Assembly: GCA_947494715.1 (NCBI GenBank)
Contig: CANLWG010000006.1
Coordinates: 62,001 to 126,000 of the forward strand
Direction of reading: 5' to 3'
DNA: 64,000 nucleotides
DNA from: an uncultured Flavobacteriaceae bacterium
GTDB lineage: Bacteria; Bacteroidota; Bacteroidia; Flavobacteriales; Flavobacteriaceae
Position numbers and translations under genes: made by a program. Below the pieces are notes generated by a model, which ran no database searches, was not told the origin of the DNA, and worked only from the letters and a program-made list of their open reading frames with translations. Below, one piece after another: positions 26,434 through 35,987 of the stretch; the stretch's first letter is position 1, and every line of letters begins with the position of its first letter.

Positions 26434-27084
26434 ATGTACGATATTCATTTTGCGACCATAGCCATAATCGCCGCCAATATTCTGGTTTCTTTTAAGGGGT
26501 TCAATGACACTTCCTTTTTTGACCGCTATAAATTCGGAATAGCCCAGATACGGGCCGGGCAGAAGGAACGTATGGTTACCTCGGGGTTTTTGCATGTGGA
26601 TATTGCCCATTTGTTCTTTAATATGTTTACCCTGTATTTCTTTGCCAATGTAGTCATCAATTGGTTTGGCCCAGGAAAGTTTATCGGCATCTATTTTATA
26701 AGCTTGATAGCAGGAAGTTTGTTGGCGCTTTTTTTTCATACGAAGGAACCTTATTATAGTGCGGTAGGTGCCAGTGGTGCAGTTACCGGAATATTATATG
26801 CCGCAATTCTACTACAGCCGGATATGGACTTGTTCCTTATGTTTATTCCCATTCCTATTCCTGCGTACGTTCTTGGTATCGGTTATTTGTTGTATTCCAT
26901 TTATGGTATGAAAAGCAGATTGGGCAATATTGGCCATACGGCTCATTTTGGTGGGGCTATCGGCGGATATTTGACGACATTGCTCTTTATGCCCGAGCTT
27001 TTTCTTACAGAGACGCTCATGGTTATTCTTTTGGCTATTCCCATTGTCATCCTATTTGTTATGGAAAAAACAGGAAAAATCTGA
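26434..27084 (+). CDS. Rhomboid family intramembrane serine protease
   Basis: A 216-residue protein with six predicted membrane helices. The catalytic serine is in GASGAVTG and the catalytic histidine is in GHTAHFGGAIGGYL. HLFFNMFTLYFF carries the conserved asparagine region of the oxyanion hole. It cleaves transmembrane segments of membrane proteins; the substrates are unknown. ATG at 26434 is used rather than the earlier TTG at 26407, which lies inside the -7 box. No neighbour suggests a client. Confidence 0.93.
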   Translation: MYDIHFATIAIIAANILVSFKGFNDTSFFDRYKFGIAQIRAGQKERMVTSGFLHVDIAHLFFNMFTLYFFANVVINWFGPGKFIGIYFISLIAGSLLALFFHTKEPYYSAVGASGAVTGILYAAILLQPDMDLFLMFIPIPIPAYVLGIGYLLYSIYGMKSRLGNIGHTAHFGGAIGGYLTTLLFMPELFLTETLMVILLAIPIVILFVMEKTGKI

Positions 27085-27237
27085 CCTCAATTCTGACGTA
27101 TACATTAGGATTTTTAAACTAAACCCAGGGGAAATTACTTTGATGTAGTTTATCGAAAAAGTATAGTAAAGTATACACTTCCGGTGGTTTTGCCGTTACG
27201 CTAGTAACCAAATTTTAACTGATTAAACCTACTTATA

Positions 27238-28890
27238 ATGAAAAGAGTTTCTTTTTTTGCCCTGGTCGTGTGTGCATTGGGGTTGAGCATTTCCTGTTCC
27301 GATGAAACCACCGTTTATCAAGACAAGCTTCAAGACGACGTTGTGGTGGAAAACAGCGAAGCTGAGTTAGAGGGTAGTTTGGCCTTAGATGATGCCGGCG
27401 TATTGGACATTTTTGAAGAGGAAGAACTTGCCGGAAAATCTTCTAAAAACCCTGAGGATGAACTAGCAGGGGATCATCCTTTGACTTTGGTAGCCCGAAT
27501 AAAATCTCCCTCTTCTACTTTGGGAGCCACCCATGTTGATGTCCATGGCAATTATGCCTATGTAAGCTATAACACGGCAAATGAAACCTACCTTGGCGCT
27601 ATAGATATTGTAGATGTAAGAGATCCAAATAGACCGAGACTTAGGTCCAGGCTTACCTATAGAAATGCCGATGTTAATTCCTTGGCTTATGCCGATGGCT
27701 ACATTTATGCCGTTGGTGGAGTGGATGCGGAAACCTCTGTACGGGCCACCTCCAATTCTTTCATAGCCAAAATATCAGTTTCTGGAGCTCGGTTCGATGT
27801 CGGAAGTATTATCTATGGTTTCCAACAAGGCCATGTAGCTACCGATGTGGCCATAAAAGGGAATTCGGTATTGGTAACCAGTGGTTTTGATGGATCCGTT
27901 ACGAAATACGATAGCGGAAGTTTGGAAATTCAGGATGAAGCGCCATTTACGGATTTACGTTCGGTATCGGTAAGTGACGAGAATGTGGCTGTTTTGGATG
28001 CGGACAAAGGAATTGTCTTTTTGGATGAAAATCTTGAAATCATAAAGGAAATACCGGTTGCATCCGATTTTCCACAAGCGGCCAAAAGAACCTTGGACTT
28101 TTACTCGGAAAAAATGGTAGTAGCCGAAGGCGGTAAAGGAGCAGGTGTCTATGACGCAAAGACCGGAACCCTATTGCAGCATGTTCCAATTCTTGACAAT
28201 ACTGCTGGAAGTCAAAAAAGTAAGACCGGTGTTGCATCCGATAACGTTACCAATGCTGTTGCGGTCAATGAGGATATCCTTCTAATGGCCAACGGATCCA
28301 ATGGACTTTGCCTGTCCGAGGAGGAATCAAATAGCATAGAGACTTTTGGTATTATAGCCTTGGAGGGATCTATTAACTATGTTGAATCCAAAGGAGATTA
28401 CATTTTTGCCGCTTCAGGGCTTGAAGGGTTACAGATTCTTAAATTGAATAGACCTGACCAAAGCTTGGTCGCCCGATGTGCCGAGCTTCCCGCTTACCAG
28501 GGGAGTGCCAATTTAAATGTCAACAGTGGGGAAACTAAGGGATATAGGGGGTCAAAAAGGTTCAACCAGTTGAACATCAATGGATCTTTATTGCTTTGTG
28601 GTTCTTGGACGGCAAATAACAACAGTAACATTAACAGCAATGCCTTGTTCGAAATGAACGGCACCTTTGTAATTGGAAGAAACAACAAAAGAAAGAACAT
28701 AACCGTAAATTCCGGAGCTACCTTTAGAGTAGAGGGTAACCTTACCATCTATGGTGATTTAATACTAAATAATGGCGCGACTATTGAATTTATAGGTGAC
28801 AACTCTGTGGCAAACATATTCGGTAAAGTGAGGCGTTCAGGAAACACAGAAGTAAAGGGTACCTTTAGTGATGTCCAAAACAAGTTCTAA
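27238..28890 (+). CDS. Surface-type lipoprotein with LVIVD-like beta-propeller and C-terminal beta-rich repeat domain
   Basis: A 550-residue protein with lipoprotein signal (Cys20 in LSISCSDE; the acidic residues after Cys resemble a Bacteroidota surface-export signal). Residues about 80-410 have repeated blade-like units with HVDVHGNYAYVSYN, AIDIVDVRDPNRP, SLAYADGYIYAVGG and YVESKGDYIFAASG, as in LVIVD/propeller proteins. Residues about 420-550 form short Asn/Gly-rich strands (NGSLLL, NSGATFRVEGNLTIYGDLILNNGA) like a beta-helix or adhesive stalk. Function is unknown; binding or scaffolding at the cell surface is inferred. Single gene, ended by a strong terminator. Confidence 0.75.
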   Translation: MKRVSFFALVVCALGLSISCSDETTVYQDKLQDDVVVENSEAELEGSLALDDAGVLDIFEEEELAGKSSKNPEDELAGDHPLTLVARIKSPSSTLGATHVDVHGNYAYVSYNTANETYLGAIDIVDVRDPNRPRLRSRLTYRNADVNSLAYADGYIYAVGGVDAETSVRATSNSFIAKISVSGARFDVGSIIYGFQQGHVATDVAIKGNSVLVTSGFDGSVTKYDSGSLEIQDEAPFTDLRSVSVSDENVAVLDADKGIVFLDENLEIIKEIPVASDFPQAAKRTLDFYSEKMVVAEGGKGAGVYDAKTGTLLQHVPILDNTAGSQKSKTGVASDNVTNAVAVNEDILLMANGSNGLCLSEEESNSIETFGIIALEGSINYVESKGDYIFAASGLEGLQILKLNRPDQSLVARCAELPAYQGSANLNVNSGETKGYRGSKRFNQLNINGSLLLCGSWTANNNSNINSNALFEMNGTFVIGRNNKRKNITVNSGATFRVEGNLTIYGDLILNNGATIEFIGDNSVANIFGKVRRSGNTEVKGTFSDVQNKF

Positions 28891-28902
28891 ATACCTGATA
28901 TG

Positions 28903-28939
28903 AAAAAAGCCCTTTCGATTATCTCGAAAGGGCTTTTTT
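28903..28939. terminator. Bidirectional terminator between the propeller lipoprotein and TlpA genes
   Basis: A 16-bp perfect stem (28903-28918 with 28924-28939), a 5-base loop and core GCCCTTTCGA, with an A run on the left and a T run to 28942 on the right, serving both convergent genes. Confidence 0.88.
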
Positions 28940-28955
28940 TTTAGTTCCGGAATTA

Positions 28956-30089
28956 CTATTGAAGTAGTTCGGCAACTTTCTCTTCCAAAGCCGGGCCACG
29001 CAGGTTTTTGGCAATGATCACACCATTTTCATCCAAAAGGAATGCGGCCGGAATGGCATCAACACCGTAAAGTTTTGCGATTTCATCATCAAAGTACGCT
29101 AGATTCGAAACATGGCTCCACGTAAGTCCGTCGTCGGCAATGGCCTTTTCCCAAGCAGCTTTTGTTTTATCCAATGAAACTCCAACAATATTTAATCCTT
29201 TAGAGTGATATTTCTCATACACTTTTACCACATTGGGGTTTTCAGCTCTGCATGGTTTGCACCAAGCAGCCCAGAAATCTACAAGGGTTACTTTTCCCAA
29301 TGCCTGGTTTAGGGCCAACTCTTCGCCATTGGGAGTCGGAGCAGAAAAATCCGGCGCCTTGGCTCCAATGGTGGTGCTCTTTTTTCGTTCCTCTCTTTCC
29401 TTTGTGGATTGCAACCTTTCGAAAACACTTTTGGCCACCTTGGTTTCCTTAATTTCCGGGGAGAGGCCATCATACAATTCCTGAATTTCTTCGGATGACA
29501 CTGCTCTGGAACCCATTGCCCTATCGATTAACAATGCGGAAATTAAAGCAGTTGGGTGTTCCTTTATATAAGTAAGTTCAAAATTCTTATATTCTTCTTG
29601 AAGTTCCATCATCTCGTCTCGTAGAGAAACCAAAGAAGCCGAATCCTTACCAATAGTAGCTGTTTGCATATCCTGCTGAATAGACTTTGCTTGTTCCGAT
29701 ATGTCTTTTGACTTCTTCAAATAATCTGTAAATACCTCGTTCTGTGGAGTACCTTCCAATTTGGAAAGTCCGAGACTGTCCATATGGGCGGATATTTTTA
29801 TTTTTCCGTTTTCCAGGATTATGGCGGAATATCCCATCGCATTATCCAAGAAAATATAATGTAATTCCGGGATGGCCGCTTCTCCGATAAATGTAAACTT
29901 CCCGTCCAGTGTAATGGTAGTATCCACATCTATTGGTTCCCTGTTCTCACCTTGCTTTCTAAGAAATACCTTGGTACCGTCTTCCAAATCACCTCTAAGG
30001 GAGCCTTCAACCACATAGCCATTAGGATTTTGGTTGCATGCCGTAAAAGTGGAAATCGTTATAAATAAGAGCAAAAGTCTTTTCATCAT
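28956..30089 (-). CDS. TlpA-family thiol-disulfide oxidoreductase lipoprotein with N-terminal DUF4369-like domain
   Basis: About 377 residues: lipoprotein signal (STFTAC), a DUF4369-like beta domain (about 25-150), a helical linker, and a C-terminal AhpC/TSA-TlpA thioredoxin domain with active site WAAWCKPCRAENP. These periplasmic proteins reduce or exchange disulfides in exported proteins and are numerous in Bacteroidota. The frame opens 29 codons earlier, but ATG at 30089 begins a proper lipoprotein signal and lies 17 bases after a TACATTTG box. The next codon (30086) is also ATG. Downstream of the porin-like gene's opposite end; no partner seen. Confidence 0.9.
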   Translation of the reverse strand: MMKRLLLLFITISTFTACNQNPNGYVVEGSLRGDLEDGTKVFLRKQGENREPIDVDTTITLDGKFTFIGEAAIPELHYIFLDNAMGYSAIILENGKIKISAHMDSLGLSKLEGTPQNEVFTDYLKKSKDISEQAKSIQQDMQTATIGKDSASLVSLRDEMMELQEEYKNFELTYIKEHPTALISALLIDRAMGSRAVSSEEIQELYDGLSPEIKETKVAKSVFERLQSTKEREERKKSTTIGAKAPDFSAPTPNGEELALNQALGKVTLVDFWAAWCKPCRAENPNVVKVYEKYHSKGLNIVGVSLDKTKAAWEKAIADDGLTWSHVSNLAYFDDEIAKLYGVDAIPAAFLLDENGVIIAKNLRGPALEEKVAELLQ

Positions 30090-30106
30090 ACATTTTTTAA
30101 TGTGGG

Positions 30107-30114
30107 CAAATGTA
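30107..30114 (-). promoter_or_regulatory. Candidate -7 element for the TlpA gene
   Basis: TACATTTG on the minus strand (TAnnTTTG), 17 bases upstream of the ATG at 30089; no clear -33. Confidence 0.4.
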
Positions 30115-30188
30115 GGTATATATTGGGATAAAAAAAAAGCCCTTAACATTATGTATGCAAGGACCTTTTCAATCAATTAGTAGTCTTT

Positions 30189-30698
30189 TTAAAATTGATA
30201 GCGTACCCCAAGGGCAATATCAAAATCGAAATTATCGGAGAAATCATCATAGCCCACTATCCCTATTTCAGGCCTAAAATCCAAGGACAATAACAGTGGA
30301 AAATCAAAATTATACTCTACTCCGATATCTCCTGCTGCAAAAACAAAAACCCCACCATCCGGAGTAAAGGGTTCATTATTGGAATTAAACCTTCCGTCAA
30401 AATCCACACTTCCCAATCCGCCACCAACGCCGTAATACCAGTTGAAGCCCTTGTCTATATTATGTACCCATTGGTAAAGCCCCGATAGCTTAAAGGCATC
30501 ATAATTCCTACTATCGCGCCAGCCTAGGTTAAATTCCGCTCTATTGTACCTTGCTATGGACTTTTGATAGGAAATTTCAGCTCCAAAGCCATCACTATCT
30601 CCAAGCCGGAGCCCAATGGCGTGATTTGATATTTCCTGCGCTCCAACTGATACTGAAGCAAGAAAGAGAATGAAGGTAATTACTTTTGCGATTTTCAT
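30189..30698 (-). CDS. Outer-membrane beta-barrel family protein
   Basis: A 169-residue protein with signal peptide (cleavage near GAQE, residue 21) followed by alternating hydrophobic/aromatic strands (HAIGLRLGD, FGAEISYQKSI, RAEFNLGWR, FKLSGLYQWV, WYYGVGGGLGS) and a final aromatic residue (GVRYQF). This is the profile of a small eight-strand OmpA/OmpW-like barrel. Function is unknown. It lies 99 bases upstream of the TlpA gene on the same strand and is divergent from the flavoprotein at 30792. Confidence 0.8.
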   Translation of the reverse strand: MKIAKVITFILFLASVSVGAQEISNHAIGLRLGDSDGFGAEISYQKSIARYNRAEFNLGWRDSRNYDAFKLSGLYQWVHNIDKGFNWYYGVGGGLGSVDFDGRFNSNNEPFTPDGGVFVFAAGDIGVEYNFDFPLLLSLDFRPEIGIVGYDDFSDNFDFDIALGVRYQF

Positions 30699-30791
30699 GA
30701 GTTTTCTGTTTTAGTTTGTATTAAATAAAAGAGTTTTCATTAATAGGCTCAAACAATAAAAACTTAAATTAGCCCCTAAAATTGTTTCAGC

Positions 30792-33701
30792 TTGATTAAA
30801 AATTTGCTAAAAGAATTAGAGAAGGGGTTGAGCGGTGAATTGCATACCGATGAACTTACCAAAGCACTTTACGCCACTGACGCTTCCGTTTATCGCAAAA
30901 CACCCCAGGCGGTCGCTTTTCCCAAGAATGTAAATGATATTAGAGAGCTTGTTCGTTTTGCCAACGCAAACACTATTGGGCTTATTCCGAGGACGGCCGG
31001 TACTTCCTTGGCGGGGCAGTGTGTTGGAGATGGTATCGTAGTTGATGTCTCCAAACATTTTACCCGGATTGTCCATTTGGATCTGGAAAAAAAACAAGTA
31101 AGGGTACAACCCGGTGTGGTAAGGGACGGACTTAACCAATATTTGGAAGCACATGGTCTTTTCTTTGGCCCCAATACTTCAACATCCAACAGATGTATGA
31201 TAGGGGGTATGGTAGGGAATAATTCTTCCGGTACTACCTCTATTCAATACGGGGTAACCCGGGATAAAGTAGTCGGCTTACAAGCTGTTCTTACCGATGG
31301 CAGTACGGTAGAGTTTTCACCGATAGATCCGGACGAGTTTCAAGCAAAATTGGAATTGGAGACCCTAGAAGGTGAATTATATAAAGGGATTCATAAAGAG
31401 TTGTCCGATCATTCAATTCGGGATCAAATCATCACCGAGTTTCCCAAACCATCTATCCATCGGAGGAATACGGGATATGCGGTAGACGAACTTTTAAAGA
31501 ATGCTATTTTCGGAGAATCCGAAGAGCCTTTCAATTTTTGTAAACTGCTTAGCGGCAGTGAAGGGACACTTGCCTTTACCACAGAAATTACCTTGCAATT
31601 GGAAGAACTGCCTCCCAAACTAGCGGCAATGGTAGTCACCCACTATCAAACTTTGGGGGACTGCCTTATGGATGTTGCTCCGGTAATGCGCCACAATCTG
31701 CATACCTGCGAAATGATGGATAAGGTGATTCTGGATTGTACCAAAAACAATAGGGAGCAGCTAAAAAACAGATTTTTTGTGTCTGGAGACCCGGCCGCTT
31801 TGTTGATGTTGGAAATAAAGGCCAATACTGAGGAAGATTTGGCAGAACAGCTAAAAGCATTGCAAAGCACAATACAAAAATCGGGCCGGAGCTATGCTTC
31901 TCCTGTTCTAAAAGGAACAGAAATCAATAAGGCCTTGGAATTGCGCAAGGCCGGTTTGGGACTTTTGGGAAATATGGTCGGAGATCGTAAAGCGGTCGCT
32001 TGTATAGAGGATACCGCTGTTGCCCTGGAGGATCTATCAGATTTTATCGGGGAGTTTACCCAAATCATGAAAGATTATGGTCAAGATGCCGTGTATTACG
32101 CCCATGCCGGAGCGGGTGAATTGCATTTACGCCCTATCCTTGACCTTAAAAAATCAGTGGATGTTGGTTTGTTTAGAAAGATAACAACCGATGTGGCCAG
32201 GCTTACCAAAAAATATAAGGGATCATTTAGTGGTGAACATGGAGATGGCATTGTACGTGCAGAGTTTATTCCCCTTATGATAGGAGAAGACAATTATGAG
32301 CTTTTAAGACGAGTAAAAACCTATTTTGATCCGAACAATATATTCAATCCTGGAAAGATAGTGGATGCCTATCCTATGGATGAATCCTTGCGCTATGAAA
32401 TTGATCGGGATGAACCTGAGATCCAAACATTGTTGGACTTTTCGGATAGTGAAGGTATTCTTAAGGCCACTGAAAAATGTAATGGAAGTGGGGATTGTAG
32501 AAAATCCGAGCATATGAAGGGCGGTATGTGCCCTAGCTATCATGCTACAAGAAATGAAAAAGATACCACTAGGGGCAGGGCCAATGCATTGCGGGAGTTT
32601 CTGACCACTTCTAACAAAACCAATAAGTTTGACCAAAGGGAATTAAAGGAGGTCTTTGATCTTTGCCTAAGCTGTAAGGCTTGTTCAAGTGAATGTCCTA
32701 GTAATGTGGATATCGCTACGTTCAAAGCTGAATTCCAATATCAATATCAGGAAACCAATGGCTATCCCTTGCGTGCTAGACTTTTTGCCCATAACACTCG
32801 ATTAAACAGATTTGGGAGTAAGATATCAGGATTAACGAATGCCGTATATACCTCTCCTGTTTTAGGCGGATTGTTAAAAAAATCGGCCGGGATAGCAAAG
32901 GAAAGACACTTACCCAGTGTATCAAGTTTTAATTTTGATAAACACTTACAACTATTTAAAAATCAGTTTAAAATAAAAAACAAAAAAGTTATTCTTTACA
33001 TCGATGAGTTTACCCGATATCTGGATGTTGATTTAGGTAAGGATGCCATTGAGGTATTGATTCGTTTAGGCTACGATATACAGCTTTTTTATGCAGAAAG
33101 TGGCCGTACCTATATTTCCAAAGGATTTTTGAAACAAGCAAAAAGATTGGCCTTGGAAAACATGAATAATCTTAAAGCATTTGCAGACGCCGGAATTCCG
33201 GTTGTGGGTTTGGAACCATCGGCTATTTTAACTTTTCGGGATGAATTAAAGCGTTTTTCTTCTGATTCCAAAACCACTAAGGCCATAGCATCAAATGTTT
33301 TTTTATTTGAAGAGTTCCTTTCCGCAGAAATCGAAAAAGGAGAAATTGGGCAAGAGAATTTTACCAAGGAGTCGAAAATCATCAAAATTCATTGTCATTG
33401 TCACCAGAAGGCGTTGAGCAATCAAAAAGTAACTTTTGATACCCTAAATTTGGTCGAAAACTATACGGTATCCATAATACCCTCTGGTTGCTGTGGTATG
33501 GCAGGATCCTTCGGATATGAAAAGGAGCATTATCAAGTTAGTATGCAAGTTGGAGAGTTAAAGTTGTTTCCGGCTATCAGAAAATCGAACGATGATGTTA
33601 TAATTGTCGCGAATGGTACCAGTTGCAGGCATCAGATTTATGATGGTACCGGAAGAAAAGCCAAGCATCCCGTTTCCATATTAAAGGAGGCCCTCATCTA
33701 A
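30792..33701 (+). CDS. FAD-linked oxidase fused to 4Fe-4S/CCG domain (YdiJ-like D-2-hydroxyacid dehydrogenase)
   Basis: A 969-residue fusion. Residues about 1-530 are a VAO/PCMH FAD-binding oxidase (PRTAGTSLAGQ, GGMVGNNSSGTTSIQYG, GEHGDGIVRAEF). Residues about 555-680 hold the ferredoxin-like clusters CNGSGDC and CLSCKACSSECPSNVD. The C-terminus has CCG-type motifs (HCHCHQK and PSGCCGMAGSFG). This GlcD+GlcF-like layout equals E. coli YdiJ, which oxidises D-2-hydroxyglutarate; glycolate or D-lactate are alternatives. An in-frame stop at 30777 and the lack of an early ATG make the TTG at 30792 the only reasonable start. Its 3' end overlaps the convergent phosphatase gene by 21 bases. Confidence 0.9.
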   Translation: MIKNLLKELEKGLSGELHTDELTKALYATDASVYRKTPQAVAFPKNVNDIRELVRFANANTIGLIPRTAGTSLAGQCVGDGIVVDVSKHFTRIVHLDLEKKQVRVQPGVVRDGLNQYLEAHGLFFGPNTSTSNRCMIGGMVGNNSSGTTSIQYGVTRDKVVGLQAVLTDGSTVEFSPIDPDEFQAKLELETLEGELYKGIHKELSDHSIRDQIITEFPKPSIHRRNTGYAVDELLKNAIFGESEEPFNFCKLLSGSEGTLAFTTEITLQLEELPPKLAAMVVTHYQTLGDCLMDVAPVMRHNLHTCEMMDKVILDCTKNNREQLKNRFFVSGDPAALLMLEIKANTEEDLAEQLKALQSTIQKSGRSYASPVLKGTEINKALELRKAGLGLLGNMVGDRKAVACIEDTAVALEDLSDFIGEFTQIMKDYGQDAVYYAHAGAGELHLRPILDLKKSVDVGLFRKITTDVARLTKKYKGSFSGEHGDGIVRAEFIPLMIGEDNYELLRRVKTYFDPNNIFNPGKIVDAYPMDESLRYEIDRDEPEIQTLLDFSDSEGILKATEKCNGSGDCRKSEHMKGGMCPSYHATRNEKDTTRGRANALREFLTTSNKTNKFDQRELKEVFDLCLSCKACSSECPSNVDIATFKAEFQYQYQETNGYPLRARLFAHNTRLNRFGSKISGLTNAVYTSPVLGGLLKKSAGIAKERHLPSVSSFNFDKHLQLFKNQFKIKNKKVILYIDEFTRYLDVDLGKDAIEVLIRLGYDIQLFYAESGRTYISKGFLKQAKRLALENMNNLKAFADAGIPVVGLEPSAILTFRDELKRFSSDSKTTKAIASNVFLFEEFLSAEIEKGEIGQENFTKESKIIKIHCHCHQKALSNQKVTFDTLNLVENYTVSIIPSGCCGMAGSFGYEKEHYQVSMQVGELKLFPAIRKSNDDVIIVANGTSCRHQIYDGTGRKAKHPVSILKEALI

Positions 33702-34559
33702 GGATTTCTCTCCCTTTTTACCGTTACTTTCTTCTTCTTTTTTTGCTGTAATTGAAGCAATCAGTTCGTGCATGTCCATTTCTTTTAATTCCTCATCGAC
33801 GAAAAATGGTGAGAGCTTGTCCTGATTGTATTTGTAAATTTTCCAACGTTTAAAAGAATATTCCAAGGCGGTAAGGTTTTCCACCCAATCCCCGGAATTC
33901 AGATAGGTGCATTTCCCTTTTTTTGTGATATGGATTTCCTTTTTAGGCTGATGGATATGTCCGCAGATTACATAGTCGCAGTCATTTTCAATGGCTATAT
34001 CCACACCTGTTTTTTCAAAGTCACGAACATATTTTAGGGCACTTTTCACACTATTCTTTATTTTTTTTGACAACGAATAGCGTTCTCGCCCCATTTTGAT
34101 AAGGACCCAGTTGACAAATCGATTTATTAGAATAAGTAAGCCGTACCCATATCCACCCAATTTAGCCAACCATTTCGCATTTTGTATAGAGACATCGAAT
34201 ACATCCCCATGAAAAAACCAAGCTTTTTTTCCATCCAGGTTTAGAACCAGTTTATCCGAAATATGAAGATTGCCCATAGAAGTATCACTAAATTTCCTCA
34301 AGACTTCGTCATGATTTCCGGTAATATAGAATACTTCTGTTCCTCTGGAGGCCATTCCAATAATTTTCCGGAAGACTTTCATATGAGAGGGAGGGAAATA
34401 GTTTTTGCTAAATTGCCAGGCATCGATTATGTCCCCGTTGAGGATTAGTTTGTTCGGCTGAATACTATTTAAGTAGGCTATGAGTTCGTCGGCATGACAT
34501 TCATAAGTTCCTAAATGCACGTCGGAAATAACCACTAGGTCTATTTTTCGTTTCTTCAT
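33681..34559 (-). CDS. Calcineurin-like metallophosphoesterase, UDP-2,3-diacylglucosamine diphosphatase-like (LpxH-type)
   Basis: A 292-residue protein with the metallophosphoesterase motifs in order: SDVHLG, NGDIIDAW, TGNHDE, HGDVFD and CGHIHQP. This set fits the LpxH family, which cleaves UDP-2,3-diacylglucosamine to lipid X in lipid A synthesis. Bacteroidota have several paralogues of this family, so the exact substrate is uncertain. The frame starts with TTG at 34571, but ATG at 34559 (MKKRKIDLVV) fits better. The charged C-terminal tail is variable. Overlaps the YdiJ-like gene end by 21 bases. Confidence 0.8.
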   Translation of the reverse strand: MKKRKIDLVVISDVHLGTYECHADELIAYLNSIQPNKLILNGDIIDAWQFSKNYFPPSHMKVFRKIIGMASRGTEVFYITGNHDEVLRKFSDTSMGNLHISDKLVLNLDGKKAWFFHGDVFDVSIQNAKWLAKLGGYGYGLLILINRFVNWVLIKMGRERYSLSKKIKNSVKSALKYVRDFEKTGVDIAIENDCDYVICGHIHQPKKEIHITKKGKCTYLNSGDWVENLTALEYSFKRWKIYKYNQDKLSPFFVDEELKEMDMHELIASITAKKEEESNGKKGEKSLDEGLL

Positions 34560-34864
34560 CTGCAGCTGCAATACATACTATGTAAGGGTCCCTTTTGTAC
34601 GTGGGGTGCAATTTGTCATTTATTTTCCTGTGGACGTAAGACAAATTTCTTACAAAATAAACCTATAGGTATAACTTGGGAATGAATTTGAAATCAATAA
34701 TTGATTGGTATAATGTTAAGTTTACATCATCCCCGTAATTAAATTGTTAAGCGAACATTAAGCCGAAGATGAATTTTTGTATCTCTGATTTAAGATTTAC
34801 CTTTGGCCTTTGTTAAAAATTGATATGTGTACACTTAACGTCATGTATCCATTAACCCTAAGAA
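34560..34864. other. 305-base divergent intergenic region with aroC promoter
   Basis: Upstream sequence for the leftward phosphatase and rightward aroC. It holds the promoter at 34777-34805; otherwise AT-rich with no coding frame or strong hairpin seen. Confidence 0.5.
34777..34805 (+). promoter_or_regulatory. Bacteroidota-type promoter for aroC and possibly the following operon
   Basis: TTG (34777-34779), 18 bases, TACCTTTG (34798-34805): a full match to the TTG-N17-23-TAnnTTTG pattern, 59 bases before the aroC ATG. Confidence 0.55.
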
Positions 34865-35929
34865 ATGGCCGGGAATATCTTCGGAAATAGTTTTAAGCTT
34901 ACCACCTTTGGTGAATCCCATGGAGTTGCCATAGGAGGAGTGTTGGACGGATGTCCTGCGGGACTGGAATTGGATCTTGAAGCTGTACAAAAGGAACTGG
35001 ATCGGCGAAGACCTGGACAGTCCGCTATAGTTACCCAAAGAAAGGAACCTGATACCGTTGATTTCCTGTCCGGGATTTTTGAGGGAAAGACTACGGGTAC
35101 CCCTATTGGTTTTGTTATTTACAATACCAATCAAAAATCCAAGGATTATTCGCATATCAAAGATTCGTATAGGCCTTCCCACGCAGATTATGTATACGAC
35201 CAAAAATATGGCTTTCGTGATTATAGGGGCGGAGGACGGAGTTCTGCCCGGGAAACGGCCAGTAGGGTAGTGGCCGGTGCCATTGCCAAACAATTTTTAA
35301 AGGATGTGCGTATCAACGCCTTTGTATCCCAAGTCGGCACGCTAACATTGGATAAGGCATATGCCGAACTCGACTTTTCGCTTATTGAATCCAACCCGGT
35401 ACGTTGCCCCGATCCGGATACGGCACAAAGGATGGAAGAGTATATCAAGGAAATCCGAAAAGAAGGGGACACCATAGGCGGTATTATTACCTGTGTTATC
35501 CAAAATGCCCCTATAGGCCTTGGGGAACCCGTTTTTGATAAGCTCCATGCCGAGCTGGGAAAAGCCATGCTGTCCATTAATGCGGTAAAAGGTTTTGAAT
35601 ACGGGAGTGGTTTTGCCGGGGTAAAAATGAAAGGTAGCGAACACAATGATCAATTCAATTCGGACGGTTCTACAAAGACCAATCATAGTGGCGGTGTACA
35701 AGGTGGAATTAGCAATGGAATGGATATCTATTTCAATGTGGCTTTTAAACCTGTCGCCACGGTAATCCAGGGTTACGAGACCATAGATAAGGAAGGCAAC
35801 AAGGTAAAGGCCCAAGGGAAAGGACGTCACGATCCCTGTGTAGTGCCTAGGGCCGTACCCATTGTTGAGGCCATGGCAGCTTTGGTACTGGCCGATTATT
35901 CACTTATCAATCGTACTATAAAAATGTAA
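34865..35929 (+). CDS. aroC: Chorismate synthase
   Basis: A 354-residue protein with family blocks FGESHG near the N-terminus, [42 protein letters not shown] and the C-terminal [19 protein letters not shown]. It converts 5-enolpyruvylshikimate-3-phosphate to chorismate using reduced FMN, the last common step of aromatic amino acid synthesis. Full length. A good promoter lies upstream, and the symporter gene follows 58 bases downstream, so read-through into that operon is possible. Confidence 0.97.
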   Translation: MAGNIFGNSFKLTTFGESHGVAIGGVLDGCPAGLELDLEAVQKELDRRRPGQSAIVTQRKEPDTVDFLSGIFEGKTTGTPIGFVIYNTNQKSKDYSHIKDSYRPSHADYVYDQKYGFRDYRGGGRSSARETASRVVAGAIAKQFLKDVRINAFVSQVGTLTLDKAYAELDFSLIESNPVRCPDPDTAQRMEEYIKEIRKEGDTIGGIITCVIQNAPIGLGEPVFDKLHAELGKAMLSINAVKGFEYGSGFAGVKMKGSEHNDQFNSDGSTKTNHSGGVQGGISNGMDIYFNVAFKPVATVIQGYETIDKEGNKVKAQGKGRHDPCVVPRAVPIVEAMAALVLADYSLINRTIKM

Positions 35930-35987
35930 TCCGCTTTCTAGGGGTTCTCCCTCCAAAATAGTATCTTACTTCCCAAATTCATCAGGT

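Noticed and set aside
30120-30188. Possible terminator between the TlpA and porin-like genes (A9 run followed by GCCCTTAACATTATG)
   Set aside because: I could not find a matching right arm of useful length; the region does not form a convincing hairpin.
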